From an uncultured Tolumonas sp. (lineage in GTDB: Bacteria > Pseudomonadota > Gammaproteobacteria > Enterobacterales > Aeromonadaceae), in the NCBI GenBank assembly GCA_903931645.1, contig CAIZDF010000486.1, positions 1 through 11,200 of the forward strand: a DNA stretch of 11,200 bases, in the 5' to 3' direction. Of the stretch, positions 1 to 6,985 are shown piece by piece (position 1 is the first letter of the stretch; each line of letters starts with the position of its first letter). Both the position numbers and the translations under genes were made by a program. The notes beneath the pieces were generated by a model. That model had not been told where the DNA came from. It did no database searches and was given only the letters and a program-made list of their open reading frames with translations.

Positions 1-771
1 GACAATTTCAGTCAGACCATGCTCGATAACTGGCAACAAGAAGGTGTCGACACGACATTGGTTCAGCGTCTGGCGAATAAAATGCCAGGGCTTTATTTCA
101 TCGACACCGATAGCCATGGCGAACGCAGTTTCTCTTACTGGCGCAGCGATGCGGCGGCCAAATATTGGCTGGAAACCGAACAGACTGAAGCCGTGCTAGC
201 GCAGCTCGCGCAGATGGATGTGATTTATCTCAGCGGGATCAGCTTGGCGATTTTGAGCCCAAGCAGCCGCTCTCACTTATTTAATTTCCTCAGCACGTTT
301 CGCAGCCAAGGTGGCCGCGTAGTGTTTGATAACAACTACCGCCCTCGTTTATGGCAAAGCCGTGAAGAGACACAGCAAAGTTATCAGCAAATGCTGACAC
401 TCACCGACATCGCATTTCTGACGCTGGATGATGAAGATGCACTGTGGGGTAACCGTCCGTTGGAAGAGGTTATTGAACGCACCTTAACATGGGGGGTGGA
501 TGAAATCGTGATCAAACGCGGTTCGTCACCTTGTGTGATCGTCAGTAAATCGGGTGTTCGGGAAGAAGTGCCAGCACAGAAAATTGCCGCTCAAGACGTG
601 GTCGACACCACGGCGGCAGGTGATTCATTCAGCGCCGGTTATCTGGCCCGCCGTCTGCAACACGGCAGCGTGACTGAATCTGCCATCCAAGGGCATCGTC
701 TGGCAGGTACCGTGATCCAACATCGCGGCGCCATTATTCCTGCTGACGTGATGCCGTCATCATCCCTTTAA
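1..771 (+). CDS. kdgK: 2-dehydro-3-deoxygluconokinase (KDG kinase), 5'-truncated by the window edge
   Basis: This enzyme phosphorylates 2-keto-3-deoxygluconate with ATP to give KDPG, the substrate of the next gene, in cytoplasmic hexuronate/pectin and Entner-Doudoroff catabolism. The frame is open to base 1, and the residues before the first in-window ATG (DNFSQT, bases 1-18) match family sequence, so the true start lies upstream. Compared with the 309-residue E. coli protein, about 55-60 N-terminal residues are missing from view. Family hallmarks are the NNYRPRLW block (bases 331-354), the TLDDEDALWG stretch near 421-450, and the PfkB/ribokinase C-terminal signature DTTAAGDSFSAGY, whose catalytic-base Asp codon is at 622-624. 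The stop is 18 bp before eda, and nothing terminator-like lies between them, so the two are probably cotranscribed. The match to E. coli KdgK runs through the whole visible part. Confidence 0.96.
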   Translation, partial: DNFSQTMLDNWQQEGVDTTLVQRLANKMPGLYFIDTDSHGERSFSYWRSDAAAKYWLETEQTEAVLAQLAQMDVIYLSGISLAILSPSSRSHLFNFLSTFRSQGGRVVFDNNYRPRLWQSREETQQSYQQMLTLTDIAFLTLDDEDALWGNRPLEEVIERTLTWGVDEIVIKRGSSPCVIVSKSGVREEVPAQKIAAQDVVDTTAAGDSFSAGYLARRLQHGSVTESAIQGHRLAGTVIQHRGAIIPADVMPSSSL

Positions 772-789
772 TTTTTCTTTGGAGAAACC

Positions 790-1410
790 ATGCCTACTTT
801 AGTTGAACGTCTGCAAGCACTGAAAGTGATCCCGGTTATTGCCATTAACAACGCCGATGATGCGGTGAATTTGGGCCGCGTGTTAGTCGAAAATGGCATG
901 CCGAGCGCGGAAATCACCTTCCGTACCCCTGCAGCGGCAGAGGCCATTCGCCGTATGCGTGCCGCGTTCCCCGACATGTTGATCGGTGCCGGCACTGTGC
1001 TGACCACCGCACAAGTCGATGAAGCCATTGCTGCCGGTGTGGATTTCATCGTCAGCCCTGGTTTCAACCCAACCACCGTGCGTTATTGCCAACAACGCGG
1101 AGTGGCCATTGTGCCGGGCGTCAACAACCCAAGTCTGGTGGAACAAGCCATGGAGATGGGCCTGCGCATGCTAAAATTCTTCCCAGCAGAGCCATCTGGC
1201 GGTGTGAATATGCTGAAAGCCATGTCGGCCGTGTATCCGGTGAAATTTATGCCTACTGGCGGTGTGACCCCCGATAACGTAAAAACTTATCTGAGTTTGA
1301 AAACCGTTGTCGCTTGTGGCGGTACGTGGATGGTGCCGGCCGATCTGATTGATAACCAGCAATGGGACAAGATCGGACAATTGGCGAAAGAAGCCATGGC
1401 GGCACTGTAA
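790..1410 (+). CDS. eda: KDPG / KHG aldolase
   Basis: This class I aldolase cleaves 2-keto-3-deoxy-6-phosphogluconate to pyruvate and glyceraldehyde 3-phosphate, the last Entner-Doudoroff step, in the cytoplasm. The 206-residue product is a single TIM barrel of normal length for the family (E. coli 213). The visible active-site residues are Glu41 and Arg45 in the EITFRT motif, the Schiff-base Lys129 in LKFFPAE (residues 128-134), and the phosphate-binding PTGG and GGTWMVPAD segments near the C-terminus. The ATG at 790 is preceded by a GGAG Shine-Dalgarno at 780-783. The gene follows kdgK by 18 bp, so kinase and aldolase act consecutively. No edd is present beside it, which fits a role in hexuronate/KDG catabolism as much as in gluconate use. 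The family assignment is secure. Some KDPG aldolase paralogues act on KDPGal or related keto acids, and that cannot be excluded by eye. Confidence 0.96.
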   Translation: MPTLVERLQALKVIPVIAINNADDAVNLGRVLVENGMPSAEITFRTPAAAEAIRRMRAAFPDMLIGAGTVLTTAQVDEAIAAGVDFIVSPGFNPTTVRYCQQRGVAIVPGVNNPSLVEQAMEMGLRMLKFFPAEPSGGVNMLKAMSAVYPVKFMPTGGVTPDNVKTYLSLKTVVACGGTWMVPADLIDNQQWDKIGQLAKEAMAAL

Positions 1411-1424
1411 GCGCATAAATGTCT

Positions 1425-1484
1425 AACAGGTAACAGAATACGGCTTGAGATTTAGTTCCAACTTGCCTCGCTGTTACCTGTAAC
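1425..1484. promoter_or_regulatory. Paired operator-like inverted repeat between eda and mviM
   Basis: ACAGGTAACAG at 1426-1436 and CTGTTACCTGT at 1471-1481 are exact reverse complements, with start points 45 bp apart. The right arm extends into its own short dyad, GTTAC-CT-GTAAC (1473-1484). The left arm, read on the other strand, gives the same dyad with two mismatches. The GTTAC-NN-GTAAC form resembles, from memory, the operator of the LacI-family gluconate repressor GntR, which controls edd-eda in E. coli. The right site falls inside the spacer of a candidate promoter for mviM. Alternatively, the two arms could pair in RNA as an 11-bp stem with a 34-nt loop. There is no T-run after it, so an intrinsic terminator is unlikely. 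Confidence 0.45.
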
Positions 1485-1492
1485 TCTACCAT
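1463..1492 (+). promoter_or_regulatory. Candidate sigma-70 promoter for mviM
   Basis: A TTGCCT -35 (1463-1468) and a TACCAT -10 (1487-1492) are separated by 18 bp. Each matches consensus at four of six positions. The right-hand operator-like dyad (1473-1484) sits in the spacer, a typical place for a repressor. The match is modest and read-through from kdgK-eda is also possible. Confidence 0.3.
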
Positions 1493-1522
1493 GCTGTTTT
1501 CGAAGCAGAAAAAGGAGGCAGC

Positions 1523-2428
1523 ATGCGTAAACTACGGGTAGGCATAGTGGGTCTGGGTGGTATCGCGCAGAAAGTCTATCTGCCGATCTTATCGCAGGCC
1601 AAACACTGGGAATTAGTCGGTACTTATACCCCCAATCAGCAAAAAAACTGCCTGCTCTGCCAACAATATCGTCTCGTCGCTTTTTTCTCACTCGATGAAC
1701 TAGCGGCCAACTGCGACGTCGTGTTTATTCACAGCTCAACCAATACGCACTACGAAATCGCCGAGCATATGCTGCGTAAAGGGCTGCACGTTTATATCGA
1801 CAAACCGTTAGCTGATACCCTCGATCAGGCCGAAGCCTTAGTCGCGCTGGCGGAAAAACAGCAACGCACCCTGATGGTCGGATTTAACCGCCGGTTTGCC
1901 CCGTTTTATCAAACCATCAAAGAACAGATGCCTGCTGCCGCAGCCGTGCGTTTTGAAAAGCACCGCATTCATGGCATCAACAACCCGCTCCGTTTTACGA
2001 TGTTTGATGACTATCTGCATCTGCTGGATACCGTGCTCTGGCTGTGTGATGGTGATCTGTCGCTGCTCGCTAGCCAAGTTAACACTACGGCGCAAGATGA
2101 GCTGATTTTTGCCGGCCATGTGTTCCGTCATGACAATAAGTTGATCACTACCGCCATGCACCGAGATGCCGGCTCACAAGCAGAGTTGCTAGAAGTGATC
2201 ACCCATGGCGCCGTGATGCGAGTACGCGACCTCAATCGCCTGGAAGAGGAACGCGATGGCAAGATCTGTGTGTCTACCGCCGGTAGCTGGCAAACCATAT
2301 TAGAATTACGCGGCTTTACCCCAATGGTGGAACATTTCCTGGAGTGTGTCGCCAATCAGACCACCCCGAAAGTCAGTGGCGAACAGGCATTGATAGCACA
2401 ACGTTGGATGGAAAAACTGCTGGCGTAG
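1523..2428 (+). CDS. mviM: Gfo/Idh/MocA-family NAD(P)-dependent oxidoreductase, YceM/MviM-like
   Basis: This is a predicted cytoplasmic sugar or cyclitol dehydrogenase whose substrate is unknown, as for E. coli YceM/MviM, which it resembles along its length. The 301-residue protein has an N-terminal Rossmann fold with GLGGIA (residues 10-15), SSTNTH at 71-76, and the family EKP-type motif as DKPLA (93-97), with Lys94 as the expected catalytic/cofactor lysine. VGFNRRFAP lies at 119-127, followed by a C-terminal alpha/beta domain with DDYLHLLD (162-169), which contains the conserved His166. The ATG at 1523 follows AAAGGAGG (1511-1518). The gene sits 112 bp after eda, separated by operator-like repeats, and ends at a bidirectional terminator. 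Its position next to kdgK-eda suggests, without proving, oxidation or reduction of a sugar acid. The orthology to MviM is judged from remembered sequence. Confidence 0.88.
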   Translation: MRKLRVGIVGLGGIAQKVYLPILSQAKHWELVGTYTPNQQKNCLLCQQYRLVAFFSLDELAANCDVVFIHSSTNTHYEIAEHMLRKGLHVYIDKPLADTLDQAEALVALAEKQQRTLMVGFNRRFAPFYQTIKEQMPAAAAVRFEKHRIHGINNPLRFTMFDDYLHLLDTVLWLCDGDLSLLASQVNTTAQDELIFAGHVFRHDNKLITTAMHRDAGSQAELLEVITHGAVMRVRDLNRLEEERDGKICVSTAGSWQTILELRGFTPMVEHFLECVANQTTPKVSGEQALIAQRWMEKLLA

Positions 2429-2462
2429 TAAACAGAAAAAAGCCGGTATCGCCAGAAAAAAT

Positions 2463-2493
2463 AAACCCTGCCGATAAAGCAGGGTTTTTCTTT
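2463..2493. terminator. Bidirectional rho-independent terminator between mviM and rnb
   Basis: AAACCCTGC (2463-2471) pairs perfectly with GCAGGGTTT (2479-2487) across a 7-nt loop. On the + strand the stem runs into TTTTTCTTT. On the - strand it is followed by a run of six T after one A. It therefore serves both convergent genes, mviM and rnb. Confidence 0.9.
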
Positions 2494-2526
2494 AGCTCAC
2501 CCAACACGCGAAGCGCTGAATTGGTT

Positions 2527-4587
2527 TTAAGCTTCGTCTTCTTCCGGCGCAGTATCCGCAGGTTCAGTCAGTAGCTCATCCATCAGCTCGTGTTCGGATT
2601 CCGCCAACGCTTCTTTCGTCACGGGTGCTGCCGCCGATGGTAACTCGGTTGGAATGGCAATCAGGGTGCGGGTTGCTTCAATGGCATCCTGCAGTTTGAC
2701 CTGAATGGTCTGGCCCAATTCGTAATACACTTCACCATCCAGCATGGCACGACCGTCGTCATGACTGCAGGTGAAACGCTTACGGTCTTTCAGGATCAGA
2801 CTGCCCGGCACGAAACAGACGGCGCCGTTTTCCAGCAGACGCACTTTAATACCACTGCGCATCACATCCATAACTTCAGCATCAAACACCTGCCCGGAAG
2901 CCACTGCTGGCAGCAGGAAGCGGGCATATAACCAATCGCCAATATCACGTTCTGCCATGCGGTTGCTGCGGCGTGACAAGCTCAGCGCATCGGTCAGTGC
3001 CGCATCGGCACGCACCGGCACTTCCTGATTGCTGATGATAGCTTTCAGGATACGGTGGTTGATCATATCGCCGTATTTACGGATTGGTGACGTCCAGGTC
3101 GCGTAATGGCTCAGGCCTAAGCCGAAATGCGGGCCTGGTTCTGCTGACATCAGTGAGTAGGTCTGGAAACGACGGATGCGGTTATCCAAATAACTGGTCG
3201 GTTGCGCATCCAGCCAGTGACGTAATTGGCAGAAACCTGGCAGTGTCCGCAAGGTTTCATCCGTCAACGGCGCTTCGTGTTGTTGCAGTAATTCCTGCAC
3301 ACCTTTGAATTTTTCGACATCCAGACCGGCGTGGACGTTGAAAATACCGTAACCCGGATTACGGGCCAGGAAGTCACCGGCACATTGGTTGGCGGCAATC
3401 ATCGCCTCTTCCACAATCTTGTTGGCACTGCGACGGAATGATGCATGGATCGCGACCACTTCACCGGCTTCGTTCAACTCGAAATCATAGTCCGGGCGAT
3501 CTTTAAACAGGATCGCATGCTCTTTGCGCCAATTCTGACGCGCCGTCGTCGCGGCTTGCAACTGTTCGATCTGCTCGACAATCGCTGGTGCTGGCACAAA
3601 ACCTTCCGCACTACCATTTTCCAGCCAGTCAGACAGTTGATCATAAATCAGACGGCCTTGTGAACGGATATTAGCCGCAAAGAAACGTGGCTCTGGTAGC
3701 AGCTCACCGTCGGCGGTGATCAGCATTTCACAGCACAGTGCCGGACGCTCTTCACCTTCATGCAGTGAACACAGCTCGTCACTTAAGTGACGCGGGATCA
3801 TTGGAATATTGCGGCCCGGCAGATAGACGGTAAACGCACGTTTGGATGCTTCCAGATCCAGCGCACTGCCTGGCTCGATATAGGCCGTCGGGTCGGCAAT
3901 GGCCACCAGCAATTTCCAGCCGTCAGCGGTTTTTTCGATATAGAGCGCATCGTCCATATCGCGGGTCGATTCACCGTCGATAGTGACAAATGGCAGCGTA
4001 GTCAGATCTTCGCGGGTCAGACCTTCTTCACGCAGTTGCCATTCTTGTTCAATTTCCGGTGCACAACGCGGCAAGTCATGGCGACGTAACACCACCCACC
4101 ACGGCGCTTCCGGATCATTGTTGTGCGTGACATATTCGGTAATTTCGGCGAAATGGCCACTGGCCTCATTCATGCCGTGACGTTTCAGATTCGCAATGAC
4201 CCAGTCGCCTTCTTTGAACTGACTTTCGTCCAGTCCTTTCATCGGGCGAGCTTTGATCGCATCTTTCATCACCGGATGGTCAGGCACCACGAACAGGCGA
4301 TCTTTGATCACCTTGATGCGCGCCACAAAACGGGTCAGGAATGGGGTCACCAGTGATTCCGGTTCGGCTTGCTCTTTGCCGTTTTCCGCGCGGATCACCG
4401 CGATAATCCGGTCACCGTGCATGACTCGCTTCATCTGCTGTGGTGCAATGAAGTAGCTTTCGCCCCGATGATCGGTTTCCAGAAAGCCGAAACCACGATC
4501 GGAGGCACGAACGACCCCCTCTTTTTTCGGCAGATTGTCGCGAAGCTGCTGCTTGAGCTGCGCCAGTAACGGGTTATCTTGAAACAT
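2527..4587 (-). CDS. rnb: Exoribonuclease II (RNase II)
   Basis: This processive 3'-5' exoribonuclease degrades single-stranded RNA to short oligonucleotides in the cytoplasm. The 686-residue protein opens MFQDNPLLAQLKQQL like E. coli RNase II. It shows N-terminal cold-shock domains (about 20-170), the RNB catalytic domain (about 190-520) with metal-binding Asp204, Asp210, Asp212 and Asp213 in TIDGESTRDMDDAL, Tyr255 at the site that clamps the RNA end, the SPIRKYGD motif with Arg503, and a C-terminal S1 domain (about 565-645). All catalytic residues seen in E. coli are present. It is about 40 residues longer than the 644-residue E. coli enzyme. The excess is a Glu/Asp-rich tail at 651-686. 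The start is supported by AGGA about 10 bases upstream and by homology. The gene is downstream of, and on the same strand as, a two-component pair, but has its own promoter candidate. Confidence 0.97.
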   Translation of the reverse strand: MFQDNPLLAQLKQQLRDNLPKKEGVVRASDRGFGFLETDHRGESYFIAPQQMKRVMHGDRIIAVIRAENGKEQAEPESLVTPFLTRFVARIKVIKDRLFVVPDHPVMKDAIKARPMKGLDESQFKEGDWVIANLKRHGMNEASGHFAEITEYVTHNNDPEAPWWVVLRRHDLPRCAPEIEQEWQLREEGLTREDLTTLPFVTIDGESTRDMDDALYIEKTADGWKLLVAIADPTAYIEPGSALDLEASKRAFTVYLPGRNIPMIPRHLSDELCSLHEGEERPALCCEMLITADGELLPEPRFFAANIRSQGRLIYDQLSDWLENGSAEGFVPAPAIVEQIEQLQAATTARQNWRKEHAILFKDRPDYDFELNEAGEVVAIHASFRRSANKIVEEAMIAANQCAGDFLARNPGYGIFNVHAGLDVEKFKGVQELLQQHEAPLTDETLRTLPGFCQLRHWLDAQPTSYLDNRIRRFQTYSLMSAEPGPHFGLGLSHYATWTSPIRKYGDMINHRILKAIISNQEVPVRADAALTDALSLSRRSNRMAERDIGDWLYARFLLPAVASGQVFDAEVMDVMRSGIKVRLLENGAVCFVPGSLILKDRKRFTCSHDDGRAMLDGEVYYELGQTIQVKLQDAIEATRTLIAIPTELPSAAAPVTKEALAESEHELMDELLTEPADTAPEEDEA

Positions 4588-4617
4588 GCTCTCTAATCCT
4601 GTCAGGAAAACCCAACG

Positions 4618-4646
4618 ACTATACGGATTTCACCAAGGGAAACCAA
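4618..4646 (-). promoter_or_regulatory. Candidate sigma-70 promoter for rnb
   Basis: Read on the - strand, a TTGGTT -35 (4646-4641) and a TATAGT -10 (4623-4618) are spaced exactly 17 bp. The -10 matches consensus at five of six positions, the -35 only at TTG. This predicts a transcript start near 4611, giving a leader of about 24 nt before the rnb ATG. It lies in the 78-bp gap after the sensor kinase stop codon. Confidence 0.5.
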
Positions 4647-4665
4647 GCAGGTTTGCCCCGCCAGC

Positions 4666-6087
4666 TTAAAGCGGTAACTGAATTTCGGCCAACAAGCCGC
4701 CGTCCGGCGCGTTCGAGAGCCGCAATTCGCCACCATGTTGATGGATCAGGGTCCGCGCAATCGCCAGCCCCAAACCAACACTGCCATCTTCGGTATTGCG
4801 CGCAGTATCAAGGCGGAAAAACGGTTTAAACACCGCCTCCAGCTGATCTTCCGGAATGCCTTCGCCGTGGTCACGCACGCGGATCAAAATCGCAGTGGCA
4901 GTAGCATCCAACGACACTTCGGCGTCACCGGCATATTTCAGCGCATTGTTGATCAGGTTTTGCAGCACCCGGCGCAACACTTCCGGCCGGCACTGATAGA
5001 CGCGTTTGCCTTCGGCATAACATTCCACCGGCTGACCATTATCTTCATAGTCATCACACATGCTGTGCAACAAACTGACCAGATCGACATTACGGTTCTC
5101 TTCACCCTGATGTTCATCGCGGGCAAAACTTAATGTCGCGTGCAGCATGCTTTCCATCTGCGCCAGTGTTTGCAGCATGCGGTCACGATCTTCGCCATCC
5201 GGCAAAAATTCACAACGCAGGCGCAGACTGGTCAGTGGTGTGCGCAAGTCATGTGAAATCGCCGCCAACATCTGCGTGCGATCTTGCACAAAGCGGTTCA
5301 GGCGTAATTGCATGCGGTTAAATGCCGCCAATGTTTCTGCCACTTCCAGCGGGCCTGATTCACTCAAGGGTGGAATGGCCGCACCGCGCCCAAACTGTTC
5401 TGCCTGCTGAACCAGCAGCTTTAGTGGCCGAGTGATGCGACGTAACAAGACCACCAGCACCGCACCGATCAGCAAGGCCACCAGCAATAAACTCAGTAAT
5501 GCGCTCAGCGACCAAGTCGGCGGTTCCCGATCGGCCAATGAGCTGAAATTCAGCCAGCGGCCATCCAGCAACTCAACTGAGCCATACAATCGTACATCAC
5601 GCTGCCAGAACGGCGGTGGTGGTAATCCGGTACGGTTATGTCCCTGCCCATCACGCATCTGCTGATGCATCTGCTGGAACATAGTGGGTGGCAGCTGCTC
5701 ACTGACCCGCTCCGCGCTGATCTGTACACTGAGATTATTCGGATATTCGAGCAGACGCCGTAACACGTCTTCATATTGCTGGTTATGTTCGCTGGGTGAT
5801 AACGGCACATCCTGGATACGCATCATCAACGTTTCGCTACGACTGGCACGTAAAATTTCTTCATGCAATTCCGGTGGCGAACTACTAAGCAGACGCACCA
5901 CCGAAGAGAGTCGGATCATCGCGTTGCGGCTGTTCACCAGCCCCAAGGCTTCATCCCGTTCCGAACGGTAAATCTGTAACCCTAACACCTGCGCCAGAAT
6001 TAACCCGGCCAGCGCCAGCAACAGAATTTGTGCAGTAATACTTTGCGGTAACCAGCGACGCCATAAGGCCGGAAAATCAGTGCTCAT
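4666..6087 (-). CDS. EnvZ-like sensor histidine kinase
   Basis: This is an inner-membrane sensor that autophosphorylates on His and passes phosphate to the response regulator encoded just upstream. From the chosen start the protein has 473 residues: TM1 at about 18-40, a periplasmic sensor of about 150 residues, TM2 at about 192-216, HAMP (217-269), and a DHp H-box ISHDLRTPLT with His279. The ATPase domain has an N-box with Asn377, Asn380 and Asn381, a G1 box RDHGEG (405-410), an F-box VFKPFFRLD and a G2 box GLGLA. All catalytic boxes are intact. The sensor contains a Met/His-rich stretch (136-150) with an HxxM motif (His141-Met144), followed by PPPP (156-159). The ATG at 6087 is preferred because GAGG lies about 7 bases upstream and the overlap with the regulator is then only 11 bp. 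An in-frame ATG at 6120 would add 11 residues. The kinase core is EnvZ-like, but the signal is unknown. Confidence 0.93.
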   Translation of the reverse strand: MSTDFPALWRRWLPQSITAQILLLALAGLILAQVLGLQIYRSERDEALGLVNSRNAMIRLSSVVRLLSSSPPELHEEILRASRSETLMMRIQDVPLSPSEHNQQYEDVLRRLLEYPNNLSVQISAERVSEQLPPTMFQQMHQQMRDGQGHNRTGLPPPPFWQRDVRLYGSVELLDGRWLNFSSLADREPPTWSLSALLSLLLVALLIGAVLVVLLRRITRPLKLLVQQAEQFGRGAAIPPLSESGPLEVAETLAAFNRMQLRLNRFVQDRTQMLAAISHDLRTPLTSLRLRCEFLPDGEDRDRMLQTLAQMESMLHATLSFARDEHQGEENRNVDLVSLLHSMCDDYEDNGQPVECYAEGKRVYQCRPEVLRRVLQNLINNALKYAGDAEVSLDATATAILIRVRDHGEGIPEDQLEAVFKPFFRLDTARNTEDGSVGLGLAIARTLIHQHGGELRLSNAPDGGLLAEIQLPL

Positions 6088-6799
6088 GCCGTACCTCAGC
6101 GCTGAACATATAACCACCACCCCAGACGGTTTTAATCAGCTCCGGTTTTTTCGGGTCGACTTCCAGTTTACGGCGTAAGCGACTCACCAGTGTATCAATC
6201 GCGCGATCAAAGGCTTGTGCTTCGCGTCCACGCGCCATGTCCAGCAGTTGATCACGACTGAGCACCCGCTTTGGTCGTTCCAGAAACACTTTCAGCAGAT
6301 CAAATTCGGCGGTAGAAAGGCTGATCGCCACACCGAATTCATCCACCAGCTCACGACGTGCCAGATCCAGCTGCCAATGATCAAAATGCAATCGCTCAGG
6401 CAGTTCCTCTTGCGCTTCTGGCATCAGATTGGCACGGCGTAATACCGCTTTAATGCGCGCCAGCAATTCACGCGGATTAAAGGGTTTCGCCAGATAATCA
6501 TCGGCGCCCATCTCTAAGCCGATGATGCGATCCATCTCTTCGCCCATCGCGGTCAGCATCACCACCGGTAACGACGAACGGGCCCGCAGATCACGACACA
6601 AGGTCAGCCCATCTTCCCCTGGCAACATCAGATCCAGCACCAGCAATGTGAAATGACCATTTTCCAGCAAACGTTTCATCTCCTTGCCATCACGGGCACA
6701 GGTGACTTTGAAGCCATGTTGCTCCAGAAAACGTTTCAGCAAATCACGAATTTCTGCGTGGTCATCAACCACCAGAATATGCGGCAGGGTCTGGTTCAT
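6077..6799 (-). CDS. OmpR-family response regulator
   Basis: This is a DNA-binding transcription regulator activated by phosphorylation, partner of the overlapping downstream sensor kinase. The 240-residue protein has a receiver domain (about 7-122) with acidic pocket Asp12-Asp13, phosphoacceptor Asp56 in LVLDLMLPGEDG, Thr83 and Lys105. The OmpR/PhoB winged helix (about 134-235) ends in the typical TVWGGGYMF. It is close to E. coli OmpR in the receiver (LMLPGEDGL, GLEMGADDYLAKPFNPRELLARI) but diverges in the DNA-binding half, so it is an OmpR-like protein and not confidently OmpR itself. The ATG at 6799 has GAGGA about 8 bases upstream. A longer reading from a TTG at 6859 runs through promoter-like sequence and is not credible. 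The last 11 bases overlap the kinase start, which implies translational coupling. Confidence 0.93.
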   Translation of the reverse strand: MNQTLPHILVVDDHAEIRDLLKRFLEQHGFKVTCARDGKEMKRLLENGHFTLLVLDLMLPGEDGLTLCRDLRARSSLPVVMLTAMGEEMDRIIGLEMGADDYLAKPFNPRELLARIKAVLRRANLMPEAQEELPERLHFDHWQLDLARRELVDEFGVAISLSTAEFDLLKVFLERPKRVLSRDQLLDMARGREAQAFDRAIDTLVSRLRRKLEVDPKKPELIKTVWGGGYMFSAEVRHEH

Positions 6800-6985
6800 G
6801 CGGGTTCCTCGGAGGCTATTGCTGTCAGTATATAAAGTTGCGTAAGGAATGTATGGCAAATTATGTCACAGGGCTAATCTGGCAAAGTCTGTTACAAAAT
6901 AGTCTGTTTTTGGCACAGCCAAGTGACATTTATGGTCTGTAATGATAGTGCAAAAACAAATTGATACGAGAAGAGGGGAACGACT
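6800..6985. promoter_or_regulatory. Divergent control region between response regulator and Met/His-rich protein gene
   Basis: This 186-bp gap contains three same-direction elements: GTCTGTTA (6887-6894), GTCTGTTT (6902-6909) and GTCTGTAA (6935-6942), starting 15 and 33 bp apart. OmpR-type regulators bind direct repeats, so these are candidate sites. A 7-bp inverted pair, ATGTCAC (6863-6869) and GTGACAT (6923-6929), flanks the first two. For the leftward gene, TTGCCA (6859-6854, - strand) with TATATA 19 bp further on is a weak promoter candidate. For the rightward gene, TTGGCA (6910-6915) has no good -10 at 16-18 bp, which would fit an activator-dependent promoter. Confidence 0.4.

Noticed and set aside
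768..1146. Long open frames antisense to eda
   Set aside because: They are shadows of a strongly conserved gene, with no ribosome sites and no recognisable protein features.
4624..4665. Weak GCGGG/CCTGC stem after the sensor kinase stop (- strand) as terminator
   Set aside because: It has only 5 bp with a G-T pair and no proper T-run. It cannot be told from chance.
6088..6120. Upstream in-frame ATG for the sensor kinase
   Set aside because: It would extend the overlap with the regulator to 44 bp and lacks as good a ribosome site as the ATG at 6087.
6800..6859. N-terminal extension of the response regulator from a TTG codon at 6859
   Set aside because: The added residues do not resemble OmpR proteins, and the stretch holds promoter-like sequence and the ribosome site of the ATG at 6799.
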